The notes beneath the pieces were generated by a model that ran no database searches, was not told the origin of the DNA, and saw only the letters and a program-made list of their open reading frames with translations. Of a stretch of DNA of 64,000 nucleotides, positions 1-8,173 are shown piece by piece. Location of the stretch: NCBI GenBank assembly GCA_027532905.1, contig JAPZUA010000001.1, forward strand, positions 1 through 64,000, read 5' to 3'. Position numbers and translations under genes: made by a program. Positions within the stretch are counted from its first letter, which is position 1, and every line of letters starts with the position of its first letter. The stretch is from Magnetospirillum sp. Its GTDB lineage: Bacteria; Pseudomonadota; Alphaproteobacteria; CACIAM-22H2.

Positions 1-435
1 AACTACAACGGCACCAACCTGCTCTCGGCAGGCTCGACGGCCAAGACGTTCCTGGCCGACACCAATGCGACCGTGCTCACCTTGAGCGCGCAGTCGTCGG
101 TCGATGCGGCGTTCAACACGTTCGCCACGACCGCCAACATCGTCGCGACGGCGTCGGACGCGGCCGCAGGCCTCACCAGCCTGTCGACCTTCCAGCAGGC
201 GGTCGCCACCTCGCTCGGCGCCAACGCGTCGGAAACGCGCTCGCTCACGCTGCAGTCGAGCTTCGTGAACGCGATCGTGGACGCAACGACGACCGGCCTC
301 GGCGCCATCGTCGACGCGGACATCGGCAAGGCTTCGGCTTCGGTGCAGGCGCTGCAGGTTCGCCAGCAGCTCGGCATCCAGTCGCTGTCGATCGCCAACC
401 AGCAGCCCTCGGTTCTGTTGGGGCTGTTCCGCTAA
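1..435 (+). CDS. Flagellin, C-terminal part (5' end outside window)
   Basis: This is the last 144 codons of a flagellin, the filament subunit exported by the flagellar type III apparatus. The reading frame is open from base 1 to a TAA at 433-435, so the N-terminal D0/D1 part lies left of the window. The C-terminus (VRQQLGIQSLSIANQQPS then LLGLFR) is the typical helical D0 tail of short alphaproteobacterial flagellins. It aligns without gaps to the C-terminal half of the next gene, with 11 of 144 residues different. A strong terminator follows, so the two flagellins are probably separate transcripts. Confidence 0.93.
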   Translation, partial: NYNGTNLLSAGSTAKTFLADTNATVLTLSAQSSVDAAFNTFATTANIVATASDAAAGLTSLSTFQQAVATSLGANASETRSLTLQSSFVNAIVDATTTGLGAIVDADIGKASASVQALQVRQQLGIQSLSIANQQPSVLLGLFR

Positions 436-474
436 CATCCCGCGTCTTCGGACGCGCTCTCGCCAAACGCATCG

Positions 475-510
475 CGGGGACGGTCTTCGGACCGTCCCCG
501 TTTTCTTTTT
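475..510 (+). terminator. Rho-independent terminator of the first flagellin
   Basis: An 11-bp stem (475-485 pairs with 490-500) closes a TTCG loop and is followed by ttttcttttt (501-510). It lies 40 bases after the flagellin stop. Confidence 0.92.
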
Positions 511-812
511 GGCCTCACCTTAAATTGTTTTCAATTTTGAATGAAGCGGCACTCCTAAACAGAGTGGCGCTCCAAGCTGCATTGAGTTATCCATTCTTTA
601 TTGTAAAATTTTAACTTAACTTATGTAAAATAAACTTTTTTATCAGATATATCAAATACTTGCGAAACCATTAAGAACACGTATAGTTAATCTGCAATCC
701 GTTTATGGCGTGGAGACGCCACTGTCAGCCGCTGGGCAAAAACCAACGTTTGGCAACATAAACGCGAAGTTTCGACAGAAGTCGAAACGATCAACCAGAA
801 AGGGACCTCAAA
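511..812 (+). other. AT-rich flagellin upstream region
   Basis: These 302 bases hold no ORF and are much richer in A/T than the rest of the window, especially 520-690. They must carry the promoter of the second flagellin. I see TAAA at 626-629 and GATA at 646-649, which loosely resemble a sigma-28 promoter but with a 13-base spacer rather than the usual ~15. No operator can be named. A ribosome-binding site, AAAGGGA, precedes the ATG at 813. Confidence 0.4.
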
Positions 813-1637
813 ATGTCGAACTCCGTAAACACGAATATCGGCGCCTATACGGCCCTGGCTTCGTTGCGCACGACGCAAAACGCGCTCAACGTCGCATCCA
901 AGCAGGTCCAGACGGGCTATCGCGTTGCCGACGCGGCCGACGACGCGTCGACCTTCTCGGTGGCGCAAGGCATTCGCGGCAACCTGCAAGCCTACGGCGC
1001 CATCCAAGCATCGCTTGCCAGCGGTGTCGGCATCGGCACGGTGACGCAGGCGGCGCTGACGAACATCTCGAACCTGATCGGCAACCTGCAAGCCAAGATC
1101 ACGCAGCTCGCCGACGGGTCGATCAGCGCCAACCAGCGTTCGATCTACACGGCCGACTTCAACGCGCTTACAGCCCAGGTTGCAAACTTCATCAGCCAGG
1201 CAAGCTACAACGGCACGAATCTGCTCTCCGCCGGTTCGACAGCCAAGACATTCCTTGCCGACACCAATGCAACAGTGCTCACGGTCACTTCGCAATCGAC
1301 CGTCGATGCGGCCTTCAACACGTTCGCGGCGACGGCCAACATCGTCGCCACCGCTTCGGATGCAGCGGCAGGCCTCAGCAGCCTGTCGACCTTCCAGCAG
1401 GCAGTGGCAACGTCGCTCGGTGCCAATGCTGCCGAAACGCGCACGCTCACGCTGCAGTCGAGCTTCGTGAACGCGATCGTGGACGCAACGACGACCGGTC
1501 TCGGCGCCATCGTCGACGCCGACATCGGCAAAGCATCGGCCGTCGTGCAGGCACAGCAGGTTCGCCAGCAGCTCGGCATCCAGTCGCTGTCGATCGCCAA
1601 CCAGCAGCCTTCGGTTCTGCTGGGGCTGTTCCGCTAG
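813..1637 (+). CDS. Flagellin
   Basis: The 274-residue protein is a short flagellin that polymerises into the flagellar filament. The N-terminal helical domain (residues ~1-140, beginning MSNSVNTNIGAYTALASL) and the C-terminal helical domain (~190-274, ending LLGLFR) are both present. The variable outer domains found in long enterobacterial flagellins are essentially missing, as is common in alphaproteobacteria. The start is supported by AAAGGGA eight bases upstream. The gene is preceded by an AT-rich promoter region and followed by a strong terminator, so it is probably monocistronic. Its C-terminal 435 bases are a near copy of the gene to the left. Surface Ser/Thr residues are abundant, which leaves room for O-glycosylation, but no site can be named. 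Confidence 0.95.
   Translation: MSNSVNTNIGAYTALASLRTTQNALNVASKQVQTGYRVADAADDASTFSVAQGIRGNLQAYGAIQASLASGVGIGTVTQAALTNISNLIGNLQAKITQLADGSISANQRSIYTADFNALTAQVANFISQASYNGTNLLSAGSTAKTFLADTNATVLTVTSQSTVDAAFNTFAATANIVATASDAAAGLSSLSTFQQAVATSLGANAAETRTLTLQSSFVNAIVDATTTGLGAIVDADIGKASAVVQAQQVRQQLGIQSLSIANQQPSVLLGLFR
1203..1637 (+). repeat. Direct repeat of bases 1-435 (flagellin 3' halves)
   Basis: This segment matches 1-435 at exactly the same length and frame. Near-identical blocks occur at 245-296/1447-1498 and at 356-410/1558-1612, while other parts carry clustered differences such as the Leu-Ser-Ala to Val-Thr-Ser change. The pattern fits tandem duplication followed by patchy gene conversion. Confidence 0.85.
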
Positions 1638-1681
1638 TTCGCAAATAAGTCTCCCGTCGCAGACGGGGCAAAAAGCCGGCC

Positions 1682-1714
1682 AAGGGCCCCGCACGTCGCG
1701 GGGCCCTTTGTCTT
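1682..1714 (+). terminator. Rho-independent terminator of the second flagellin
   Basis: A perfect 11-bp stem (1682-1692 with 1698-1708) with loop ACGTC is followed by tttgtctt. It lies 45 bases after the flagellin stop. Bases 1715-1931 between it and the kinase start show no further recognisable signal. Confidence 0.9.
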
Positions 1715-1931
1715 GATGACGGAACAAAATGCGCTCTGCCGCAAAATTTTCTGCGGTACCACAGCGGTGACGCCGCAGCGTCAGGTCTGTATACTGCCGC
1801 GTAAGGAAATGTACGGAAATTCGAGGCGCGGACGTGATCGACAATTGTCCAGGCATAAAGCAGCGGCGGCACGCCGCCAGAGAAGCGAACGCCGAAGCGC
1901 AGAGCCCCGAATTGGCGGTCGGCTGAAATTG

Positions 1932-4124
1932 ATGGCGGATCGACACCCACTGCTCGTCCAGCAGCTGCAGGAAATCGCGCGCGACGGCGCAATAAACGTC
2001 GAGCGGCTTTGCGAGATCGTCAGCCAAACTTACCGCGGTCTCGAGCAAGCGAGCACGCAAACGCGCGCGCCAGGCGAACCGCACCTCGCGGATTTTGCCG
2101 AGCTATCGTCCGATTGGTTCTGGGAAACCGATGCGTCCCACCGCCATACGTTTCTGTCGGACGGCATCCGCCGCATCGGTATCGAGCCCGCCTCACAGAT
2201 CGGCAAGTCGCGCTGGGACATGTTCGACGCAGAATGGACGCGCGACCCGGCTTTCGGCGCGCATATCGAGGCCGTCGACCGGCAAGAACCCTTCGCGGAC
2301 CTCGTTTTCCGTCTGAAAGCCCCTGGCGTGGCCGGCTGCTGGATTTCGATCTCGGGCAAACCGCGCTATGCGGCCGACGGCGCGTTCGAAGGCTATCGCG
2401 GCACGGCGCGCGAGATCGGCTCGCAGATCGAGGCTGACCGCCAGTTGCGCCTGTCCGTCGTGGCCCAGACGGGTCTGCTCGAGGAACTCGAGAAGACCCG
2501 CGAACGCCTCGAACTGGCGCTCGAAACGGCTGCCATGGGCTGGTGGGACTTCGACACGCGCAGCGGCGAACAATACTGGTCGCCGCGCGCGCGCCAAATC
2601 TGGGGCGTAGGCCCCGAGGCAGAACCCAATTTCGAGAATTTCGGCGCCGCCCTCCATCCCGACGACCGCGCCAAACACGGCGATTTGCTGGCCAGTCCCA
2701 AATCGGTCGGCCGACGACTCTACAGAGTCGGGCTCCCGGACGGCGAGACACGCTATGTGCGCGAGGATTTTCGCATCGATCGGCGTGCCGACGGCACGAT
2801 CGAGCGGATCTTCGCGACCGTGCTCGACCTCACCGATATCGAGACGCTGCGTACCGCTGCCGAGCGCGCCAAAGTCGCCGCCGAAAAAGCGAACGTCGCC
2901 AAATCGCGTTTTCTTGCAACCATGAGCCACGAAATCCGCACGCCGATGAACGGCGTGCTCGGCATGGTCGAATTGCTGGCCGGCACGCCGCTCGATGCGC
3001 GCCAACGCAGCTATGTCGAAGTTGCAAGCCGATCAGCCAGCGAACTGCTCGGCATCATCGACGCGATTCTCGACTATTCGCGCCTCGAAGCGGGCGACAT
3101 GGCGATCGAAAACGTGCCCTTCGACCCGGCCGAAATCCTGAAACAGACTGTCGCCCTGTTGGCGGTCGCGGCCGAAAGCAAGGGGCTTGCCGTCAGCGTC
3201 GCGGTGGCCCCCGATCTGCCCGCACCGCTGGCAGGCGATCCCACGCGCTTCCGCCAGGTGCTGCTCAATCTCATCGGCAACGCCGTGAAGTTCACCCAGC
3301 GCGGCCGCATCGATCTGCGGCTCGATGCCGAGGCGCCCGCAAATGCGAACCCGACACTAGTCGTCTCGGTTGCCGACACCGGCATCGGCATTGCGCAAGA
3401 AGCACTCGAACATTTGTTCGACCGGTTCAACCAGGCCGATGCCTCGATCGCGCGCCGCTTCGGCGGGTCGGGATTGGGGCTCGCAATCTCGCGCGAGTTG
3501 GCACAGCTGATGGGCGGCGACATCGTCGTGCGATCGACGCTGGGACGCGGCTCGGTGTTCGAACTGCGCTTGCCGCTTATCGTCGCAGTCCCCGAAGCGC
3601 TGCCGATTGCGGACGCTCCCGGCGCCGTGCGGGAGACCTTCCGCGAACTCGACGTACTCGTCGCCGAAGACAACGAAGTCAACCGCATCGTCGTCGGCGA
3701 ATTGCTGATGCGCATGGGCCATCGCTGCACGTTCGCGCGCGACGGCGCCGAAGCGATAGCACTGGCGCGAACAAAACGTTTCGACGTCGTGCTGATGGAC
3801 GCGCAAATGCCGGAGATCGACGGGATCGAAGCAACGCGCTGGATCCGCACGCTTCCAGCGCCCTACAACACCGTACCGATCGTCGCCCAGACCGCAAACG
3901 CCATGCGCGGCGACCGCGAAAAATACCTCGAAGCCGGCATGAACGACTATATCGCCAAGCCGATCCGCAGCGCGGAATTGGCTGCAGCACTGCAACGCGC
4001 GACGGGTGCGGCGTCCAAGCCCACGCACGCGCGTCCCGCAGCAAGCGCGCCGGCAAGTTCGACCGCACGCAAGGGCCTAGCCGGGATCGCTGCCGAGCTT
4101 CGCGGCGCGACGGAAAGCAGCTGA
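1932..4124 (+). CDS. PAS-domain hybrid sensor histidine kinase
   Basis: From the ATG at 1932 the protein has 730 residues and no membrane segment, so it is probably a cytoplasmic sensor. In order it has a PAS-like segment (from LSSDWFWETDASH), a second PAS_3-like domain (LETAAMGWWDF), a HisKA box with His333 in MSHEIRTPMN, an HATPase domain (N-box NLIGNAVKF, then DTGIGIA and GGSGLGLAIS), and a C-terminal receiver with phospho-acceptor Asp623 in VVLMDAQMPEIDG. The frame stays open upstream to 1713, inside the flagellin terminator; that extension is basic and low in complexity, so I start at 1932, where the helical N-terminus begins. ATG 1809 is an alternative. Three bases separate it from the next gene, so the phosphoryl group may pass on to the REC-HPt protein. 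Confidence 0.9.
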   Translation: MADRHPLLVQQLQEIARDGAINVERLCEIVSQTYRGLEQASTQTRAPGEPHLADFAELSSDWFWETDASHRHTFLSDGIRRIGIEPASQIGKSRWDMFDAEWTRDPAFGAHIEAVDRQEPFADLVFRLKAPGVAGCWISISGKPRYAADGAFEGYRGTAREIGSQIEADRQLRLSVVAQTGLLEELEKTRERLELALETAAMGWWDFDTRSGEQYWSPRARQIWGVGPEAEPNFENFGAALHPDDRAKHGDLLASPKSVGRRLYRVGLPDGETRYVREDFRIDRRADGTIERIFATVLDLTDIETLRTAAERAKVAAEKANVAKSRFLATMSHEIRTPMNGVLGMVELLAGTPLDARQRSYVEVASRSASELLGIIDAILDYSRLEAGDMAIENVPFDPAEILKQTVALLAVAAESKGLAVSVAVAPDLPAPLAGDPTRFRQVLLNLIGNAVKFTQRGRIDLRLDAEAPANANPTLVVSVADTGIGIAQEALEHLFDRFNQADASIARRFGGSGLGLAISRELAQLMGGDIVVRSTLGRGSVFELRLPLIVAVPEALPIADAPGAVRETFRELDVLVAEDNEVNRIVVGELLMRMGHRCTFARDGAEAIALARTKRFDVVLMDAQMPEIDGIEATRWIRTLPAPYNTVPIVAQTANAMRGDREKYLEAGMNDYIAKPIRSAELAAALQRATGAASKPTHARPAASAPASSTARKGLAGIAAELRGATESS

Positions 4125-4127
4125 TCC

Positions 4128-5006
4128 ATGGCCGATGCAGTCGCCTACAACCCGTCGGAACTGCGAATTCTCGTCGTCGACGACAATCAACAAATGCGTT
4201 CGATCCTCAAGTCGATGCTGAACGGGTTCGGCGTGACCCAAATCGTGCCTGCAGTCGATGGGGCAGACGCGCTCGACAAACTCGCGGCCCAGACGTTCGA
4301 CGTCGCGATCTGCGACTGGCTGATGTCACCGATGGACGGGATATCCTTCGTCCAGGAAGTGCGCAAACACCCGGTCGCGGTACTGCGCGCCCTGCCGATC
4401 CTAATGCTGACCGCGCAGAAGGAAATGCGCAACGTGCTCGATGCGCGCAGTGCCGGCGTCGATGCCTACGTCGTGAAGCCCGTCAGCGCCTCGCTGCTCT
4501 GGGCGCGGCTCGAGACCGTTATCCAGCGCGCCAAGCACGTTTCGCCCGCCGAACCGCGCGCTGCCGCCAAGGCCATCGTGGCCGCGACGAGCAGCCTGTC
4601 GCATCTGGCCGACGCCTATCGCGACGTGCTGCGACTGGATTGCGACGATCTGGCGCGCGGCATGGGTCTGCTGCTAACCAGCGACTGGGACAATCGCGAC
4701 ATCTGGAATGCGATGTTCAAAAAAGCGCACGACCTCAAAGGCCAAGCGGGATCGTTCGACTATACGCTCGCGACCGACCTTGCCGAAGTACTTTGCGAGT
4801 TGCTGCGCCCGATCCGCCAGGAGTTTTCGCGTCGCAATCTGCGCGCGGCCGAACTCAAGACCGTGCTGCAGGCCAATATCGGCGCCCTGCAGCTGATCGC
4901 GCGCGAAAACATGATCGGCGACGGCGGTGCCGAAGGCCGTGAGTTGCTCGACCAGATGGACACGAAACGCTACCGGCTTCTGTCTGCTTGGGGCATCGAG
5001 CAATGA
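4128..5006 (+). CDS. Response regulator with C-terminal HPt domain (REC-HPt)
   Basis: The 292-residue protein joins a receiver domain (residues ~12-135; LVVDDN, phospho-acceptor Asp63 in ICDWLMSPMDG, Lys117 in VVKP) to a histidine phosphotransfer domain (His201 in KKAHDLKGQAGSFDY). There is no DNA-binding or enzymatic output domain. By family logic it would accept phosphate on Asp63 and relay or drain it through His201. It lies three bases after the hybrid kinase and overlaps the next gene by ATGA, so the three genes are very likely one operon. Its partner output regulator is not visible here. Confidence 0.88.
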   Translation: MADAVAYNPSELRILVVDDNQQMRSILKSMLNGFGVTQIVPAVDGADALDKLAAQTFDVAICDWLMSPMDGISFVQEVRKHPVAVLRALPILMLTAQKEMRNVLDARSAGVDAYVVKPVSASLLWARLETVIQRAKHVSPAEPRAAAKAIVAATSSLSHLADAYRDVLRLDCDDLARGMGLLLTSDWDNRDIWNAMFKKAHDLKGQAGSFDYTLATDLAEVLCELLRPIRQEFSRRNLRAAELKTVLQANIGALQLIARENMIGDGGAEGRELLDQMDTKRYRLLSAWGIEQ

Positions 5007-5563
5007 GCGAAGAAGCGGCCCTTACGGATGCAGCGATCGCCGGCGATTTTGGTCCGCTCGAACGCCATCTCGAATCGCACGGCTTCGAAAATCTTCTGCT
5101 GCGCTGGGCGCCCGACCCGGCCAAGCTCAACGTGCCCGAACTCGCCTTCCTGCACGGCTATTGGCTCCGCTTGCCGAAGGCAGGTTCGCTTGGGCGCTAC
5201 GATGCGATCGATCCGCTCGAAATGCGCCCGGCACTCGGCAACGTCATGCTGCTCGAAGCCGACGAAGCGGCCGACGACTATCGCTATCGTCTCTACGGTT
5301 CGCGGATTGCCGAGCGCGCCGGCTTCGATCTTACCGGCAAGTTCACCCGCGACGTGCCGACCCATCCGGCGCTTGGGCTGCTCTTTCGCGTCTGCTATCG
5401 CGCATGCGCGCAGCGCAAGATACCGCTTTTCACGCGCCACGTGCCGCCCGCAAGCGTCGGCGTACTCTATTGGACGCGTCTTATTCTGCCGCTGGCCGAC
5501 GATATGGGGGCGGCACGCCATTTCCTGGTCGGCAACGTTCCCGGCAAGGGCCATCCGGCGTAG
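5003..5563 (+). CDS. PAS_5-family PAS-domain protein
   Basis: The 186-residue protein resembles the alphaproteobacterial PAS_5 group, which are stand-alone PAS-fold proteins of unknown function. Recognisable parts are FLHGYWLRLPKAGSLG, DPLEMRPALGNVMLLE, YRYRLYGSRIAER and the closing RLILPLADD segment. No output domain is present. The ATG at 5003 overlaps the preceding stop as ATGA; an in-frame ATG at 4988 inside the upstream gene is less likely. Operon position suggests it senses a ligand for, or modulates, the kinase and REC-HPt pair. Confidence 0.75.
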   Translation: MSEEAALTDAAIAGDFGPLERHLESHGFENLLLRWAPDPAKLNVPELAFLHGYWLRLPKAGSLGRYDAIDPLEMRPALGNVMLLEADEAADDYRYRLYGSRIAERAGFDLTGKFTRDVPTHPALGLLFRVCYRACAQRKIPLFTRHVPPASVGVLYWTRLILPLADDMGAARHFLVGNVPGKGHPA

Positions 5564-5683
5564 CGTCGCATATTCTACAAAATCCATTTGTCTATCGAGC
5601 GCGCCGCGTATCGCGCCAACGCGCACCGTGACGGCGGAGTCTGCTAGGATCGCGCATTCTCAAGCGCAATTACCGGAGGCACA

Positions 5684-6793
5684 ATGTATCGGACCATTGC
5701 CGTTTGGACCGCGATCGCGGCGATTTCTGCAAGCCCCCTGGCCGCACAAGTTCAGAGCGAGAAGGCCACATATCGCGTGCAGCGGATCGCCGAGGGGCTC
5801 GAGAACCCATGGGCGCTCGCACTGCTGCCCGACGGCCGCTTACTCGTGACCGAGCGCCCCGGCCGCTTGCGCGTGGTCGAAAACGGCGCGCTGCAGCCGA
5901 ACCCGCTGGCGGGCGTGCCTGAGGTGTGGGCGCGCGGCCAGGGCGGCCTGTTCGATCTCGCTTTGCATCCGGATTTCGCCACGAACCGCCTGCTCTATTT
6001 CAGCTACGCAGCACCCGTCGGCAGCGGCGCTTTGACTCGTCTAGCGCGCGCGCGCCTGGGGGCAGCCGGCCTCGAAAATGTCGAGACCCTGTTCGAATCG
6101 TCCCCGGCGGTTTCGTCGGCGCGGCATTTCGGCGGCCGCATCGTGTTCGGGCGCGACGGCAAGGTCTATCTCACCACCGGCGATCGCGCCGAAGACATGC
6201 GCTCGCAGGACGGCCGCGATCTCAACGGCAAGCTCGTGCGCCTGGAGCCCGACGGCAAAGTCCCAGCCGACAATCCCTATCTTGGCCGCAGCGACATGCG
6301 GCCCGAAATCTTCGCGCTCGGCCTGCGTAACACCCAGGGTTTGGCGCTCGACGCAAACGGCGCCATCTGGGGGGCCGACCATGGCGCCCAGGGCGGCGAC
6401 GAACTCAATAGCCTCGTGCGCGGCCAGAATTACGGCTGGCCAATCATTACCCACAGCCGCAATTACGGCTCCGGCACGCAGATCGGCGAAGCCACCACGC
6501 GCCCCGGCTATGCCGATCCGCGCGTGATCTGGACGCCGTCGATCGCCCCCTCGGGTCTTTCGATCTATGCCGGTGCGGCATTCCCGGGCTGGCAGGGCTC
6601 GATGCTCGTCGGCGCCTTGCGCGGCCAGGGGCTCTACCGCATCGAATTGCAAGCGGATGGCAGCCATCGTCAGGAACGCCTGCTGGCAGAGCTTGGGGCG
6701 CGCATCCGCGACGTGCGGGTCGATCCGCAAGGGCGGGTTTATGTGCTGACCGACGCGCGCAACGGCATCCTCGCCCGCCTCGATCCGGGCTGA
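5684..6793 (+). CDS. PQQ-dependent aldose sugar dehydrogenase family protein, exported
   Basis: The 369-residue protein belongs to the soluble glucose/aldose dehydrogenase family, a six-bladed beta-propeller using PQQ and calcium to oxidise sugars in the periplasm. A signal peptide (residues 1-~21, ending SPLAA) is followed by family motifs: GLENPWALALLPDGRLLVTE, RGQGGLFDLALHPDF, HFGGRIVFGRDGKVYLTTGD, NPYLGRSDMRPEIFALGLRN and the GADHGAQGGDELN loop. Length fits the YliI-type group. A clear ribosome-binding site (GGAGG) precedes ATG 5684. It appears to be transcribed alone. Substrate cannot be told from sequence, and some family members have roles other than sugar oxidation. Confidence 0.87.
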   Translation: MYRTIAVWTAIAAISASPLAAQVQSEKATYRVQRIAEGLENPWALALLPDGRLLVTERPGRLRVVENGALQPNPLAGVPEVWARGQGGLFDLALHPDFATNRLLYFSYAAPVGSGALTRLARARLGAAGLENVETLFESSPAVSSARHFGGRIVFGRDGKVYLTTGDRAEDMRSQDGRDLNGKLVRLEPDGKVPADNPYLGRSDMRPEIFALGLRNTQGLALDANGAIWGADHGAQGGDELNSLVRGQNYGWPIITHSRNYGSGTQIGEATTRPGYADPRVIWTPSIAPSGLSIYAGAAFPGWQGSMLVGALRGQGLYRIELQADGSHRQERLLAELGARIRDVRVDPQGRVYVLTDARNGILARLDPG

Positions 6794-6843
6794 GCCCCGC
6801 CCCGTTCCAGCGCGCCCCCGCAGACAGGCTTGCCGAGCGACCC

Positions 6844-6869
6844 GAGATACTTTAGACTTAAAATATCTC
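6844..6869. promoter_or_regulatory. Inverted-repeat operator, probable MarR site
   Basis: GAGATACTTTA (6844-6854) and TAAAATATCTC (6859-6869) are inverted repeats with 10 of 11 positions matching and a GACT spacer. The site is A/T-rich in a GC-rich setting and ends 18 bases before the SDR start, where a bound repressor would block the promoter or early transcription. MarR dimers bind palindromes of this size, and a MarR gene is the second gene of the operon. Confidence 0.7.
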
Positions 6870-6887
6870 CGTCGTGAGGCTGCCTCG

Positions 6888-7670
6888 ATGCAACGCCCGT
6901 CTGCCGCACAGCCAGCAGCGTTTTTGGTCGGCCGTCACGCCCTCGTGACGGGCGCTTCGCGCGGCATCGGCGCGGCGATCGCACGCTGTTTGGCCGCACA
7001 CGGCGCCCACGTCACACTCGTCGCGCGCAACGCCGATCCGCTTGCCGCCCTTGCCGACGAAATCGCCGGCGACGCGCTGGCTTGCGACGTGACCGATGCG
7101 GCGGCTCTTGCGCGCATGTTTGACCAAGCAGTCGCGCGCCAACCCGTCGACATCCTCGTCAACAATGCCGGCGGGGCGACGAGCGCGCGTTTTGCCGACA
7201 CGAACGCCGAACTCTGGGCGCAAGCGCTGGCACTCAATCTGACGGCCGCCTTCGACGCGACCAAACTCGCCGTTCCGGCCATGGAAGCGCGCGGCTGGGG
7301 CCGCGTCGTGAATGTCGCCTCGACGGCCGGGCTCAAAGGCTATCCGTTCGTTTCTGCATATGTCGCCGCCAAACACGGGCTGGTCGGACTCACGCGCGCC
7401 CTCGGGCTCGAACTCGCGCGCACCGGCGTCACCGTCAACGCCGTATGCCCCGGCTTCACCGACACGCCGATGCTGGCCCAAGCCGCCGCCGATGTCGCAG
7501 CCCGCACCGGCGGCGACGCCGCGCGCATCAAAGACAAATACGCCGCCACCAATCCGATGGGCCGACTGATCGCACCCGACGAGGTGGCGGCTGCCGTCGC
7601 ATATCTGTGCTCGCCTGCGGCCGCTGCCGTGACCGGCACGGCCCTCACCGTCGCAGGCGGCGAAATATGA
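6888..7670 (+). CDS. SDR-family 3-hydroxyacyl-CoA dehydrogenase-like oxidoreductase
   Basis: This 260-residue short-chain dehydrogenase has the Rossmann motif TGASRGIG, the NNAG motif and a Ser...Tyr-x3-Lys catalytic set (VASTAG then YVAAKHG). The C-terminal TGTALTVAGG is typical of the family. First in the operon and followed by beta-oxidation-type genes and a CoA ligase, it most likely oxidises a hydroxyacyl-CoA intermediate with NAD(P), much like BadH in cyclohexanecarboxylate degradation. That assignment is inference from context. The stop overlaps the MarR start as ATGA. The palindrome at 6844-6869 lies just upstream. Confidence 0.85.
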   Translation: MQRPSAAQPAAFLVGRHALVTGASRGIGAAIARCLAAHGAHVTLVARNADPLAALADEIAGDALACDVTDAAALARMFDQAVARQPVDILVNNAGGATSARFADTNAELWAQALALNLTAAFDATKLAVPAMEARGWGRVVNVASTAGLKGYPFVSAYVAAKHGLVGLTRALGLELARTGVTVNAVCPGFTDTPMLAQAAADVAARTGGDAARIKDKYAATNPMGRLIAPDEVAAAVAYLCSPAAAAVTGTALTVAGGEI

Positions 7671-8173
7671 GCCTCGCAGCCGAACGCACAGGCGACCGCG
7701 AACAGGGGCACGAGAATTCGCAGCATCTGCAGCTGCGCGCCTGGCTGCGGCTCCTCACCTGCGCCAATCTGGTCGAGCGGCGCGTGCGCGCCAATCTGCG
7801 TGAAAGCTTCGACATCACGCTACCGCGCTTCGACGTCCTGTCGCAATTGTCGCGCGCCCAGAGCCAAGGCAACGAAGACGGGCTCACGATGGGCGAGCTG
7901 TCGCAGCGCATGATGGTGTCGGCCGGCAATGTAACGGGCTTGGTCGAAGGCCTCGTCGCAGACCGTCTGATCGTGCGCGTGGCGCAGGCCAACGACCGCC
8001 GCTCGGCGCGCGTCAAACTCACACCCAAGGGCTTACGCGCGTTCGAGGCGATGTTGGGCCCGCACGAAAGCTGGATCGATGCGGCGTTCTCGAGCCTCGA
8101 CGAGGGCGATCTCAAGCGCCTGCTAGCCTTGCTCGCCAAACTCAAGATTTCAGCCGCCGGAGCCACGCCATGA
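7667..8173 (+). CDS. MarR-family transcriptional regulator
   Basis: The 168-residue protein has the winged-helix MarR core: [22 protein letters not shown], the recognition-helix stretch [21 protein letters not shown], and the wing [13 protein letters not shown]. Such dimeric regulators usually repress aromatic-acid operons and release DNA when bound by an acid or its CoA thioester. The start ATG 7667 overlaps the SDR stop, and its own stop overlaps the next start, so it is translated as part of the operon it probably controls. The likely operator is the inverted repeat at 6844-6869. BadR of Rhodopseudomonas is a comparable case by context. Confidence 0.9.
   Translation: MSLAAERTGDREQGHENSQHLQLRAWLRLLTCANLVERRVRANLRESFDITLPRFDVLSQLSRAQSQGNEDGLTMGELSQRMMVSAGNVTGLVEGLVADRLIVRVAQANDRRSARVKLTPKGLRAFEAMLGPHESWIDAAFSSLDEGDLKRLLALLAKLKISAAGATP

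Noticed and set aside
3-398. Matching minus-strand frames in both flagellin copies (also 1205-1600)
   Set aside because: Their similarity simply reflects the duplicated flagellin sequence on the plus strand.
565-581. Sigma-54-like GG/GC elements upstream of the second flagellin
   Set aside because: The distance from GG (566-567) to the possible GC pairs (576-577, 579-580) is 8 or 11 bases, not the required 10.
600-700. CtrA-type TTAA-N7-TTAA sites upstream of the second flagellin
   Set aside because: TTAA elements are present but none has the seven-base spacing; A/T-richness explains them.
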